Assembly: GCA_030068145.1 (NCBI GenBank)
Contig: JAPJBO010000337.1
Coordinates: 124,001 to 188,000, forward strand
Origin: Diplonema papillatum
Taxonomy: Eukaryota > Euglenozoa > Diplonemea > Diplonemida > Diplonemidae
DNA length: 64,000 nucleotides
Reading direction: 5' to 3'
Under the pieces are notes generated by a model. That model saw only the letters and a program-made list of their open reading frames with translations, searched no databases and was not told where the DNA came from. Both the position numbers and the translations under genes were made by a program. Each line of letters begins with the position of its first letter. The first letter of the stretch is position 1. Below, piece after piece: positions 1-10,623 of the stretch.

Positions 1-1082
1 TCTTACCAGGTAATAAAAGGACGCCCACATATCGTGTGGTGGCGGTGGGTAAGCCGCCCTGAATTCCCCAAGCAATCATCACGCAACAACTCACACAAAG
101 TTCGACCGTTTGCTTTGGTTGTTCACGCGGTGATTCTGTCCTCCTTTCCAGAGCAAAACGGGGCATTTACACAAGCGTAAAGGCAAAGCGAAATGAGGCG
201 AATTTCCCTGCAGGGTTAGCAAATACTTTTCCCTGGACCAGACCTCTTGAGTTTAGCACGGCTCGCAAGTTGTAGGAATCGGAAAGCGAACGGAGCCCCA
301 AGGTGGTCAAGATGAGTATGACACGAGAAGTCGGATACGGCAATGCTGGAAACAGCGGAATGCTCTGGAGCTTAGAGGATCGTTCGGAACATCGAGGTAC
401 GATGGGAATGCGGAGTTGGTTGCTGGAAGTCCCACCTAGTCGGAGCAATCGCCGGTTCGGTCGAAATACAAGGAAGGTGGTACCAGTGGAGGGAGATACC
501 TCCTTTTGCTTTGCCGTAACGCTTCGCGCCCGCCACAAAAAGAAACCCCCCTCCCAGACGTACCCTTGGTTTCGCGTGTGAGGGGCTGCAGCACATTTTT
601 CCTTCGTGGTTTGCAACTGACGGCCCCCCACGGGTACTTCGTGGAAAGGGGGTGATGCTTGAAAAAAGCGAACTTTCACTCCAAAAACTTCTGGGGCGGC
701 GGTGCATCAAGCTTGCGCGGCGAGCGCAAAGGGCACTCGCGCGGTTCAAACTGGCACAGTATTTTAGTTTACTGAGGGAATTGGTAAATCGGATTGTCCA
801 GTTAGCTTGATTCCTATTCGGACTCAACCCGAAATAGACAGGTAGGTTGCAGCTAGTTCCAAAGAAAAAGAAAACATCGGTTCCTTTAGTTCCCTTTCAT
901 GTTTTGCATGCTCTGCATCAGCAATCCTCAACACTTTGCCGAGTGAGGAGCTTTCGATGATACGAAGTGTTGTGCATCCTTTGCCCGATCAAGCAGAAGA
1001 CAAGAAGAGCCGGTACCAATTCCGATCCCATTGCGCCAGCAAGCTCGCTGGGCACGCAGGGGGTGGTCTGTTGTAAGGTCGA

Positions 1083-1545
1083 ATGAATCGACTTTACAGC
1101 GGATTGGGCCTCATCATTGACCATGTCGAAAAATTTGACCGGTCAAAGCAGCGGTCATGGCCGTGGCCGATCCGTCGTGTGTACAGACTACCGTGCGGCG
1201 GTGCGTTTAAGCTTGCGCGCAGCGAGCGGAAAGGGCACTCGCGGTTTGAACTGGCACCGTCCAGCGCAGCCGTCTGTTGTGCGCACTCAGAGAAGCAAAG
1301 GTCGGTCGAAGGAATCGACTCTACAGCGGACTGGCCATGTCAAAAAATGACCGGTCATGGCCGTGGCCGGTTTGACATGTACAGACTTCTATGCGGCGGT
1401 GCATTCAAGCTTGCGCCAACCCCGCTCCATTGGGTGCTAGCAAGCTCGCTGGACACAGAGCGGTGGTCTGTTGTGCGCACTCAGAGAAGCAGAAGTCGGC
1501 CCAAGGCCGAATGAATCGACTTTACAGCGGACTGGCCACGTCAAA
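1083..1545 (+). repeat. Imperfect direct repeats of about 200-230 bp
   Basis: Blocks beginning near GAATCGACTTTACAGCGGA recur at about 1086, 1312 and 1513. They are followed by a shared CATGGCCGTGGCC stretch, a GCGGCGGTGC...AAGCTTGCGC block and a GTGCGCACTCAGAGAAGC block. A further partial copy of the AAGCTTGCGC block lies near 700-750. Copies differ by substitutions and small gaps, so the array is old or subject to partial conversion. Confidence 0.7.
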
Positions 1546-1629
1546 GAACTGGGGGGGGGGGGGGATTGCAAGAACGTGCTGGGAACGGATGTGTGCTCAA
1601 CGCCGCACTGGTCCCGTCACGCATTGGGG

Positions 1630-1755
1630 GGGGGATTGCAAGGACGTGCTTGAAATAGATACCCGTCTGCTCCGTGTTTCGGTCCTTTAAGCCACGGACA
1701 CATAAGGCGGACCATCATCAGCGAGGAACCTGAGTGTCTGCAGACAGGACAGCGG
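1630..1755 (+). repeat. Dispersed repeat family D, copy 1
   Basis: Shares GGACGTGCTT, CCGTGTTTCGGTCC and CCACGGACACATAAGGCGG blocks with 30235-30345, 39214-39355 and, partially, 42840-42905. All four copies have the same orientation. No coding potential is recognised. Confidence 0.75.
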
Positions 1756-2365
1756 TGTGGAAACGTGCACCGGTGCGCGCGCACGTGTTCTGACCGCTAA
1801 TGCAGCGACCGGATGACGAGACCGGCATGTTGTCATCGTAGACTCGCCCACGTACAAACTCTGCTGGGTCGCGAGGTTGCGCAGGCTTCCCAATTTGCAA
1901 CGCAGACCTTGACGAATGCAGTTGCGTGGACAAAAGAAGCGTAGTGGGTGGTCATTCAATAGACGTTGGACAAAGGACCCAATGCAGTCTGCCCGCGCAC
2001 CGCTTGCAACACGCACCTTTAATCGATGAAACCCCGACCGCGGAAAGAAACAAGTAACGATCGGATGCTGGGCAACTGAGAAGTAGCTACGACTTGCGGC
2101 GGCGTGCGGGCGTCCGAACAACAAACAGCAGTTGCACAGCAGACACTGAACAACGGTTTGTGCAATGCGTTGGGCCATAATGCTTTTCAGGGCCTCAATC
2201 ATAAACCCGGACCTTGACATTGCGAGAGCACGCTCGCCGTTGCGTGTGCAGATGCCGGAACCACTAAGTGTCCCTGGGCAGGGTTCTTGCGCACTCTCTC
2301 GTGAGAGGCGGCTTTGTTGTTGCAGAACAAGAGCAGAATAGGCCGAACTGCTGCGGGCTGCCACC

Positions 2366-3971
2366 TTAAAAGAAAGGATTGCTGTTCTGGTTCATGCCCA
2401 TTTGGTTCTGGTTCATGCCCATTTGGTTCTGGTTCATGCCCATTTGGTTCTGATTCATACCCATCTGGTTCATGCCCATCTGATTTTGATTCATGCCCAT
2501 TTGGCTTTGATTCATGCCCATCTGGTTCATGCCCATTGGGTTCTGATTCATGCCCATCTGGTTGTTCATGCCCATTTGGTTCTGGTTCATGCCCATCTGG
2601 TTGTTCATGCCCATTTGGTTCTGGTTCATGCCCATTGCCATTTGGTTCCCTTGGTTCCACATCTGCCCAGAATTATTCGCGTAGCCGGATCGGTTCTGGT
2701 TGTTGCTGCCGCCAGGGTGGCCTGTTGTGTGTGTGTGTGTGTTGGTGGTGGGTTGAGACAATAAGATGCTGATTGGAGCGGGTCCGTCCGGGCTACATCG
2801 TCGCCTTGCATGTGCTGAACCGATTCTACTTGCTGAAGACACGTGAAAGGTCGCTAATGTGTCTTCGGCAAAACTGGTGCGGTTGTGAGATGAGCTTGAT
2901 AAAAAAATGCTGGCAGGGAGGAAAGCCCGTGCCACCATTTACATTCGGCAAACTGACAATGAGAAGAGGCGTACCGAGCTGCGCGAGGGACTTGTGCGAC
3001 AGGTGGTCCGAGCTTTCGACTTTGTGGACCTTTGGGGAAGACGGGTTGCTGCTGCTCGATACGTCGAGGCCGCTGAGCACGGAGGCGAACTCGCCCAAGA
3101 ACGCCTCCTCAGTAGACTTCTTCTCAGGTGCCTTCTTCGCAGGTGCCTTCTCCGCGGGCTTCGCTGTACCCTGGTTTCGTGTGTTTTGTTAGAGCTGAGG
3201 TTTCGCTTTTTGTGCGGTCGACGATTTACGTCGTTCTGATGTCTGGGCGACTTTGCCTCTTTTGCTACAAAGGTCCTTTCCGACGCACTTTGACAATCTT
3301 CTAAACGTCGGGAAGAAAAGAAAGTCCAACTGCCAAGGGTCACGTGGAGACTTTGAACTCCCGGATTTCCATGCGGACGTTCACCTTTGTTTGCGCGTGC
3401 CGGATTTTTTTCGGTTTCCCACCCTGTTTCGTTTTCAGGTTGGGAATTCTGATCAACCCTGCCTACATCCTTTTAGGCTTGCCCCAGTGCACGTAGGTCT
3501 GTTTGATTTCTACTTGTCTATTTTGAAGCGCCCGCATTTCCAATTTCGGCTGGATTTAACAGTTCGGGTACCTAGCAACCGACTCGGAACGTCGTCTCGG
3601 GCCCTCACTTTGGTACCCGAGGACGAGAACTTTGGTGGTGCCCTTGACTCCAGTATAGGCTGCTTCTCTGCTGCAATGTGTTCAATGAAGGCAAGAATGG
3701 GACCGAGAGCACACCACGAAGTCGGAGAACATGTCGTCGAGGGGCGGCTGCTGCTTTGGCTGGTTCTGCTGAGGGGTTTGCTGCTGCTGGCCGAATTGGC
3801 CGAAAGGGTCCTGTCCGAACGGCTGCTGCTGCTGCTGTGGTGCGAAGGGTTGCTGCTGCTGCTGCTGCTGTTGTTGCGGCTGCTGGGGTTGGGCGAAGGG
3901 TTGCTGTTGCTGCTGCCCGAAAGGCTGGCCGAAATTCTGCTGCTGCGGTTGCTGCTGTTGCTGAGCGAATG

Positions 3972-4002
<31 letters not shown>

Positions 4003-6306
4003 GGCCTGGGGCTGGGCCCACGGATCCGCTGAGGCCGATGGCTTCGACTGCGGCGCACCGGCGAAGTCACCAAACGGGTCACTTGCCTGCTGCTGCGGTT
4101 TCTGCTGCTGCGACCCGAAGTCGGCGAAGAAGTCCTGCGTTGGTTGTTTGACCTTTTTAGGGTTCGCTTGAGTCAGAGTCTCCGGGCAACATTCGTCAAC
4201 TGGGATATTTTACAGCAACTGCGTATTGAAGGGGTTTTGGCAAGCCAGTTCTTTCTCCCGACAACAATTGCCAGTCAAAAGACCTGTAGCCCTTACGAAC
4301 GGAGGACCTGTATTTATGTTGAAAAAGTCCGACTGTCTCCAGAGTAAAGACATGTCAAAAAGGACGCGCGTTTGCTGCTGTGGACAGCATTTGTTACGAA
4401 ACGTTTCCAAAGCCTTTCCACGGAGCCCCGGATTCCTCATTTTGGAGTCGTAAAACTCTTGAGTTCGACCAAGAGTTTCCCCAAGAGGCTTTCTGCACCC
4501 TGGGCAACCCCCCTTCCTCTCCGTCTGTAAAGGGGTCAGAGGCGTTTGGGAACTCGTTTGGAAAAGAAGAAGTTCGATGAGCGAACCGCATCGCCAAGTA
4601 ACAAAGTGTGAATGAGTCCGCACACTGCCACAACCCCGTCCGTGTGACTGATCGTCTCCACGGGCTCGTGATGGAAGCGATGAGCCCAACCCTGAGGATA
4701 CCCGCGTGCCAGTGCTGTGTGCGCTCTGGTTTCTTGACTGCACTCTCGTGTATCTGGGCGCGCGAAAAGTTCTCGTTTTACGCTAGACACATGTGACACA
4801 ATGGCGTCAGCCGGACCAACGAGAGAGTGCCCGGAATCCGTGTCGTGCTTTTGTGTTTCCGACGATCCCGTATGGGCGTACAGATTGGTGTCTTTCGACG
4901 TTTTGTGCTTGCGAGGTTCAGCTTGGTGTGTGGTGTGACATTGTGAGGGGGGAGTGGGGGTCGTTGTATAATGGTTTGGCTTGAAGGGAATTGGAAAGGG
5001 GAGTGGGGGGAAGCTTTACTGGATCGGGCTGGACTTTAACTCATGCTGCAGCCAGGTTGCTTTTTTTCCAAATTCACATCCGGGTTTCTCCTGATCCAAC
5101 CCCACTCTTTCGAGTGGAGCCGAACCAGGAGATAACCGTAGGAACCGACCACAAGGCTCAAACCCTCGGAACAACAAGGCTCCTCAGTGCGTTACGCCCG
5201 CCGGTCCATTCGGACTCGTATAGACCCGGTTGGAGACACGGGATCTGGATGTGAATTTGGAAGTTGCCGTTCGCCGAAGCTAGTCGTGACCCGATAAATC
5301 CGATGTGCCCTGAGTAACTCACGCATTCCTCTAGACTGGGTTCTGGCTTAGAGGCGTTCAGCCATAATCCATCCAGTGGTAGCATCACGGCACTGTCCGA
5401 TCGAACAACCGTAGATACCAGGGACTAGAAACGGGAGTTCCTCTCGTACTACCCCGTATTGCTGTCGGAATGCGCTGGCCCGATGGGCTCTCTCTCCATC
5501 AGCCCGATAAATCCGATGTGCCCTGAGTAACTCACGCGCGCCTTTGAGCGTGCCAGTTGATCGAGCCGTTTAGCCGCCATGTCGTGGTCAGGTTCGGAAT
5601 TCGTGTTCGTCCCTCCCCCCAAGATCAAGCCGCCCTTCCGTTATGTTTTCCTTTCTGCAGGACAGGTTTCACCCTTTTGACATAACAGGTAGAAATACTC
5701 GAGGGACTGCCTTGTGCTCATTTTTCGACGGAGGCTAGAGGGGGAGAAAACAATACAACTACAAAGTGGGTCTTTTTTGTCGAACGCTTACGCCCGCCAC
5801 TGAACCCAGATTCACCTGTGTTTTGTGGGCTACAGCACATTTATTTACCTCCTTTGATCTTTTGCATCTGGCAGCCTCCTCAAGTATTTCCTACAAAGCA
5901 GGTGCTTATACAAAAAAAGAAAAGTGCTTTTATTCTTCGCTTTTCCATACGAAAGGGGGTCGGTCCTACTTTAGGTTGAATTTCGTTCTCCGACTCCCAA
6001 AATCGTGGTTAGCACGAATTCAAGAGGTCCAGTCAACCGTTCCGTGCAGGATTGGCGTACTTTCATTGTTTCTTTGTTTGTGCGCACTTCCTTCAAACCT
6101 GTTTTTGTTCATCTAACGGGAGTGAGGATAGTACGCTGCAATCGATCTGTTTTTGTTCTTGACAAATTGCATTTGTTAGACACAACAAACGCAGCTCGGC
6201 ATCCAAACACGGACCTGTTGCGGCTGCTGCGGCTGCTTCTTTTGCTCGAAGGCGCGCGGGTTGAAGAAGTCGTCTGCCGGCTGCTGTTGCTGCTGTTGTT
6301 GTTGCG

Positions 6307-6338
<32 letters not shown>

Positions 6339-7138
6339 GGCTTGGAAGGCGGTGCTTTCGTGCTCACGGCAGACGGGGCCTGCGGCTGCGGGACCTGCCG
6401 CGACCGGCCCGCCATCGCGCTGGGGGCTGCGATCGCAGTGGGCGCCGCGATGGGCTGGATGTCGGCCGCGGCGCGCCTGCGCTCCTCCTGCAGCCGGATC
6501 TGCTCCTGGTAGTTAAACTCCTCCCGCTGCAGTGCGGCGCGCTGCGTCTCCTCTTTTGTAGACTTCTTCCTCAGGTTCCGGTCCTCAAAATCGTCGTATG
6601 ACGACGCCCCCCTCGGCTGGGCGGCGTGCGTCGTCGGGATGTCGTACATGCTCTTCGGCCCCTGCATTTTCTCCCTCAAATTCTTCCCTTTTTCCCTCTC
6701 GAGCTTCATCGCGTCGGCGTTGGTCAGCAGCTCGTTCAGCTTCTTCGCACGCTCCCGCACCGACATGCCATGATCGACGCTCTTCTCGTCTAAATACCGG
6801 AAGTTGCGCACGATGTAGTCGATCAGGTACAGCTGATCGCGAAGCGCTTCCTCGACATGGTGGGGCCCGCGAGTCGCGAGGAACTCGAGCACCAGCAGAG
6901 CCTTGTAGCACTGCCTCCAGTTCTTCCCGGTGCACTCGAGCTTCTTGAAAAGGATGGCCAGGATCTCGTTTCTGTCGTGGTACGCGTACGACGCCTCCGC
7001 CAGCTCGTTCATCAACTGCCCTGAGGGTCCCCACGGCTCCATGTTCGTCGCTTCGTGCACTTGATTCTGCAGCGGCGTGCCCATCATCTTCGTCTTCATC
7101 TCGTTCGCCTTAGTCGAGAGACTATTTAAGAGATCCAT
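2366..7138 (-). CDS. Epsin (ENTH-domain clathrin adaptor), four exons
   Basis: Predicted 630-aa epsin, a clathrin-coat adaptor that binds phosphoinositide membranes and AP2/EH-domain partners. Exons in order: 7138-6215, 4134-3718, 3170-2975, 2721-2366. All introns are GT-AG and phases match (0, 0, 1). The ENTH domain spans roughly residues 10-145, with the family motif EATNMEPWGPS at 29-39 and NWRQCYKALLVLEFL further on. Exon 1 ends in glutamine tracts. Exon 2 (309-447) is Q-rich with DPF motifs (SDPFGDF, QDPFGQF), the usual AP2-appendage ligands. Exon 4 is a Met/Asn/Gln minisatellite ending in NPF, an EH-domain ligand, then one Phe and stop. I see no clear ubiquitin-interacting motif. The ATG follows AG-containing sequence, which would suit a spliced-leader acceptor, but no spliced leader is seen. 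Intron 1 (2080 bp) contains an LSU rRNA fragment and dispersed repeats. Confidence 0.9.
2399..2640 (-). repeat. Coding minisatellite in epsin exon 4
   Basis: About ten imperfect units of 15-27 bp encode repeats of the type MGMNQNQ, MGMNNQ and MGMNQ just before the C-terminal NPF. Unit lengths are multiples of three, so length changes keep the frame. Confidence 0.9.
3171..3215 (-). repeat. Family A-like intron 3' end before epsin exon 3
   Basis: Read on the minus strand, AAGCGAAACCTCAGCTCTAA precedes the acceptor AAACCAG at 3171. It resembles the family A terminus (AAGCGAAC...CTCTAAA) and offers a CTCTAAC branch-point-like sequence. The match is diverged, so membership is an inference. Confidence 0.45.
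4135..4190 (-). repeat. Family A intron 3' end before epsin exon 2
   Basis: On the minus strand CCCGGAGACTCTGACTCAAG is followed by CGAACCCTAAAAAGG and then the acceptor AACGCAG at 4135. The plus-strand text (CTTTTTAGGGTTCGCTTGAG, then AGAGTCTCCGGG) matches other family A copies. Confidence 0.65.
4850..5050 (+). repeat. Dispersed repeat family E, copy in epsin intron 1
   Basis: Shares TACAGATTGGTGTCTT, CGACGTTTTGTGCTTG and GAGGTTCAGCTT blocks with 16910-17050 and 17357-17490, and shorter matches with 17790-17830 and 29100-29245. In the copies at 16.9 and 17.3 kb the same family forms the 3' end of an intron. Confidence 0.7.
5330..5503 (-). rRNA. LSU rRNA 3'-region fragment (partial, in epsin intron 1)
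   Basis: Read on the minus strand this contains GGGGTAGTACGAGAGGAACT and GGATTATGGCTGAACGCC then TCTAAGCCAGAACCC, the conserved block near the 3' end of nuclear 25S/28S rRNA. The fragment starts abruptly at about 5503 and ends near 5330. Flanking sequence (GATAAATCCGATGTGCCCTG) is repeated on both sides, at about 5291 and 5507. It is not a complete gene; it lies in the same sense as the epsin transcript. Confidence 0.85.
5770..5925 (+). repeat. Dispersed repeat family C, copy in epsin intron 1
   Basis: Close match to 29880-30030: CTTACGCCCGCCACTGAACC, GGGCTACAGCACATTT, CCTCCTTTGATCTTT and TCAAGTATTTCCTACAAAGC occur in the same order. Weaker relatives lie at 35935-36045, 9925-9995 and around 565-600, all in this orientation. 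Confidence 0.8.
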
Positions 7139-7249
7139 GGTCTCTTGTTTGGTCTACCCGGTGTTTCTTTTCGGTGCGTTCCTTGCGCGATATTCGAAAT
7201 TGGAGTGGGTCTTTTTGATGCAAAAGAAACAGTCTGGAAAGTGAAAGGT

Positions 7250-7677
7250 TTCTGGATAGCGCTGTGCCGTGATGGGTCTGAGGTTGGACTTGGAAACACG
7301 GACCAAGGAGTTTAACACGTGTGCGAAGCTTAGGGTGTCAAACCCACAAGCCGCACTGAAAGGGAGATGTGCCAATCCTTGAGGACGCAGCACAGCCCGA
7401 TCCTGATTTACTGGAAAGGGATTTGATTGTTGGGACCCGAAAGATGGTGAACTATGCCTGGATAGGACGAGGTGGAGGTCCGTTGCGGTGTTGACGTGCA
7501 AATCGCTCGTCAAAGCTGGGTATAGGAACGAAAGACCCATCGAACCATCTAGTAGCTGGTTCACTCCGAAGTTTCCCTCAGGATAGCTAGAACCAAAACA
7601 GGGGAGTTACGCCAGGTAAAGCGAATGATTGGAGGCATTGGGGAAATCGCTTCCTCGACCTATTCTCAAGTATCTGT
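7250..7677 (+). rRNA. LSU rRNA domain II fragment (partial)
   Basis: About 430 bp of nuclear LSU rRNA in plus orientation. Landmarks: GAAACACGGACCAAGGAGTT, GTTGGGACCCGAAAGATGGT, GAACTATGCCTG, GACGTGCAAATCG, CATCTAGTAGCTGGTTC, AAGTTTCCCTCAGGATAGC and GACCTATTCTCAA at the end. Both ends are abrupt and neighbouring rRNA domains are absent. It lies about 110 bp upstream of the epsin start codon, on the opposite strand. Most likely an rRNA-derived insertion, though genuinely fragmented rRNA genes cannot be excluded. Confidence 0.9.
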
Positions 7678-7739
7678 GGTGATGGTCTGCATCAGTCACT
7701 CAGGCATCTACTTTTTTTTCGACCAAAGTCCGTCGCTTG

Positions 7740-8010
7740 GTACCAGGGAAAGCCTGCTACACGGGAGCCAAGCTTCACGTGTTCGGCGGTACTGCAGAGC
7801 CACGGGCCTACGGGTCAAGTGGCTACCGATTTTCCAAACTAAAGCAGCAAGGCGTGGCGCATCTTGGGGCTTGGCGCTCGCGCTGAACACAAGCTCGTCG
7901 AGACGGTCAGCCACAGGGCAGAGCGGACGGGGTTGTGGAACTGTGCTGCCTCCGACTCAAGCTTTGCAAGCTGTGGTTGACCGTCACGTTCCTGGACCAG
8001 GAGCGGCCTT
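7740..8010 (+). repeat. Dispersed repeat family B, copy 1
   Basis: About 260 bp highly similar to 36604-36862. Shared blocks include CCAGGGAAAGCCTGCTACAC, TTCACGTGTTCGGCGGTACT, ACAAGCTCGTCGAGACGGTC and TTCCTGGACCAGGAGCGGCC. Same orientation in both places. Product or origin not recognised. Confidence 0.85.
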
Positions 8011-8375
8011 TCTTATTTTCTTCTTTTTTTCTTTTTCTCTTTTCTCTTCTCTCGACCACAGTCCGTCGCTTGCACTCACTCGTTCCCTCTCCTTCGCGCG
8101 GCCGCTTGGCGTCCTAACTTTCGCTTGCTGTTGCCTCCCTTCAAATTCGTGCTGGCAACGCACCCCTTTTTCTCTGAGTTCTGCTGTGCTGACGACGAGT
8201 TGGCACCCCTTCTCCGGTGTTTCGCTGCAGCAGTGTCTTCCTCGCTGGTGACGGTGCCGTGGGTGCTTCCTCGTCGAGGCGTGACAGACAATTCGGTGCA
8301 GGTACCGGGTTGGGGGTGGGCGGACCTCGGGCTTCAACGAGAGAGAGAAAGAGAGACGAGTTAGAGCGTAGGGAC

Positions 8376-8559
8376 CATCTTTCCGGGGAGTTTCCGGTCT
8401 CCTCGCTTCTCTTTGCACTGCCACGGCGGGCGTAAGTCGCTCCGGAGGCGCGCTGCAAGTTGCGACTCTGCTACAGTGGCTGGCGGTGCCGGGGGTGCAC
8501 TGGCCGGCGGTGTGCTCGCCTCGCGGGGGATCGCCGCCTTGTAATGCTGCGCGGGCCCT
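8376..8559 (-). CDS. Candidate coding exon, unidentified
   Basis: Immediately after a family A repeat ending in AAAAAG on the minus strand, an open frame reads GPAQHYKAAIPREAS, then a Pro/Ala-rich stretch and a basic stretch. It ends at a possible donor (AAGATG before GTCCCT at 8375). Two other frames are also open here, so the frame choice is uncertain. It sits between the epsin and the seven-exon gene and could be an exon of an unrecognised small gene. Confidence 0.25.
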
Positions 8560-8745
8560 CTTTTTAGAGCTAAAGTTCGCTTGAAATACCGGGGTTTTAG
8601 GGTCTCCGTGTGACCGTTCATGAATGGGTTCTCTTATGTGCATGCTTTCGTTATGGGTTATGGCTAGCCATATCCGGGACTGTTTGTGACCGACACCAAG
8701 TACATTCCTTCGTGGAGTGTAATCTTGGGCCCCCCACGTTCTACA
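8560..8745 (-). repeat. Repeat family A (introner-like), full-length copy
   Basis: On the minus strand the copy runs from GTAGAACGTGGGGGGCCCAA to AAGCGAACTTTAGCTCTAAA then AAG. It therefore begins with GT and ends with AG, about 186 bp. The middle contains GTACTTGGTGTCGGTCAC, also found at 20.88 and 21.5 kb. Whether it is spliced is unknown. Confidence 0.7.
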
Positions 8746-9728
8746 AGTTGAGCAGGGGTTGCCTTGTAGCCCGTACCGGTCTGTTGTCCGCGTTTTTAGC
8801 GTTATTTGTGGATTAGAAGGTCGGTATTTAAAAGTTTCCGGTTGGCCGTAGAGGCTTGGGTATGGAGGGGATTGGGAAAAGTGAGAGGGTGCCGCTCGTT
8901 TCGGGTGATGTGTCGTTCCGTTGTGGAACCTTGTGAAGTCCCCTAACGCGTTTAGGGGGTGTTTGGGATTGGGTAGGGTGTGGTCGTTCTGCTACGGCGT
9001 GAAAAGCCAGGAAGTTTCGACGCTAACCTTCGACTCTTGATTAAGTTCGCCGGGTTGCGTGCTCGTCAGGAAGATCCCGGTGCCTGACTTTTCTTCTGGG
9101 TGGTTTCGTGTTGCTCGGCGGCTTTTTAGAGCGCAAGTTCACCGAGTACTTTTTCTTCGCGACTGGCGGCGGCTAAGGCTTTGAAACGTTCAATAATAAA
9201 ATCCTCACTCCTATGCTTGTGTCTGTCACTCTCGTCCACCGCTCCTGCTCTGCTTGCCGCGCGCCGTATGGTTGGAGTAAAAGGTGAAGCCAGAAGGCTG
9301 CTAATCTTGCTGCTGACCACATGAAGTGGTGCCACGGGAACTCCGAAGAAAGATGAAGCAAGTGGGAAGGGAGGGAGGGGAAGCAAGCTACTCTGTTTCT
9401 CTGGACGGATTGGGAGCGGCAAACCTGTCGTTCGGATTACTATTAGTTTTTCAAAGAAACAAGTTTCTTTTCCTACAAAAAAAAAGGCGAGTAGCGTTGA
9501 GTAGTGCAGCCTTAAGTTAGCCGGTCCACGCCTCTCCTGATACCGCATCGAGTTGCCTGCTGCTGCGTACGTACCACAGTCTGTCAGCAGCCTATCAGCC
9601 GTCTATCAGGGGGTGGTCCGTCTCATAAGGATACGCAGAGAGGGTGTCATCCCCCCACCTCGGCACGCTTGGTAAAGCGCCCGAGTGCCGTCGCCAAAGG
9701 GGAGAGCATACAAATGGTGGGTCCTTCT

Positions 9729-9925
9729 TTGTTTTCAGAGTGAAAGTTCGCTTGAAACTCCGGGATTTTAAAGTCTCCGGGTGACCTTCGTCGTTATGGG
9801 AAGAAATCCTTTGTGCTCTGAGTGTCGTAAGAGTGGTAGTTCCACGAGGTAAGAGGATCGGTGGTACCTTGGTTGTTGGTCATTGGTGGTTTCGGCCATT
9901 GTCCACACCTTTCTTACGGTAGGCT
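9729..9925 (-). repeat. Repeat family A, variant copy
   Basis: Matches 30420-30625 over about 200 bp: AGAGTGAAAGTTCGCTTGAA, TCTCCGGGTGACCTTCGTC, GAGGTAAGAGGATCGGTGG, GTTGTTGGTCATTGGTGG and the TTTCGGCCAT block. The first 70 bp are shared by all family A copies; the rest defines a subfamily with the 30.4 kb copy. Confidence 0.8.
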
Positions 9926-10084
9926 GTTTTCGTCGGACGTCTACACAAAGGACGCCAGATTTTCACCTGGGTTTCGTGGGGTTGCAGCACATATCTTCCC
10001 TGCCCAGATGACCCCTTCGCACACAGCCGTGACAAGGCAGGTTGGCTCTCGTATCGCTCAGTGTCTCCGATCCCCCAGGGGAAT

Positions 10085-10127
10085 CTCCTGATTCGACCCA
10101 CTCGAAAGAGTGGGGTTGGATCAGGAG
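10085..10127. repeat. Long imperfect hairpin, repeated inverted at about 5088-5122
   Basis: CTCCTGATTCGACCCACT pairs with AGTGGGGTTGGATCAGGAG around a six-base loop. The same hairpin with its flank (TCCGGGTTTCTCCTGATCC) occurs in the opposite orientation at about 5060-5125, so it belongs to a dispersed element rather than being unique. Confidence 0.7.
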
Positions 10128-10623
10128 GAACCCGGACGTAGATTTGAGAAACGCTAATCGAACGACCTCTTCGATGCTCGATCTTTTGCATGCAACGGAT
10201 GCTCGTTTTCATGGCGAAACTCTGAAAGGGTAGGGCTGCCATAGCTGTGGTACAGCACTAGCATATCTTCTCGTAGCAGTATGCATTCTCTCTGTGGTGT
10301 GGCTGCGTAGCTGTGAGGACAGCACGTATGGTCGCCTTTCTTCGGGGTTTGTGTTTCCAGCGATATTCGCTCAGTCCGTTGCCTGTGACGGCGTTATTTT
10401 GTGTTGTTGTTTGTCAGATAGTAGTTTGCTTCCATTGGCTGATCTGCTGCGATGGTCTGCGGTTTCCAAAACGGAGCGATGGGCGGTCAGATTCTTTGTG
10501 TTTCACAGTTGCCTGCGACGGCGGTATTTTTGATTGGGGATCGGCTGCTTAGATTCGCTGCTGATCTGCTGCTTGGCACTGCATGCCTGCCGGAGCTGGC
10601 GGCGTGGGCCGCCCGGGCCGCAC

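Larger units (their letters stand above)
1..2365. other. Gene-poor flank downstream of epsin
   Basis: No convincing gene is visible here. On the minus strand a 225-codon open frame (1687-2364) follows the epsin stop directly, but it has no recognisable domain and runs into a dispersed repeat, so I treat it as 3' flank. The stretch holds direct repeats at 1083-1545, a run of G at about 1551-1564, a family D repeat at 1630-1755, and near 664-690 a plus-orientation match to the end of repeat family A. Confidence 0.5.
8746..10623. other. Gene-poor spacer
   Basis: I see no supported gene. Contents are a family A copy (9729-9925), a family C relative near 9925-9995, a long hairpin (10085-10127) and otherwise unique low-coding sequence. 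Open frames here are short and without domain-like sequence. Confidence 0.5.

Noticed and set aside
1687..2364. 225-codon minus-strand frame after the epsin stop
   Set aside because: No domain, enters a dispersed repeat, and directly follows a natural stop after NPF, so it is probably 3' flank.
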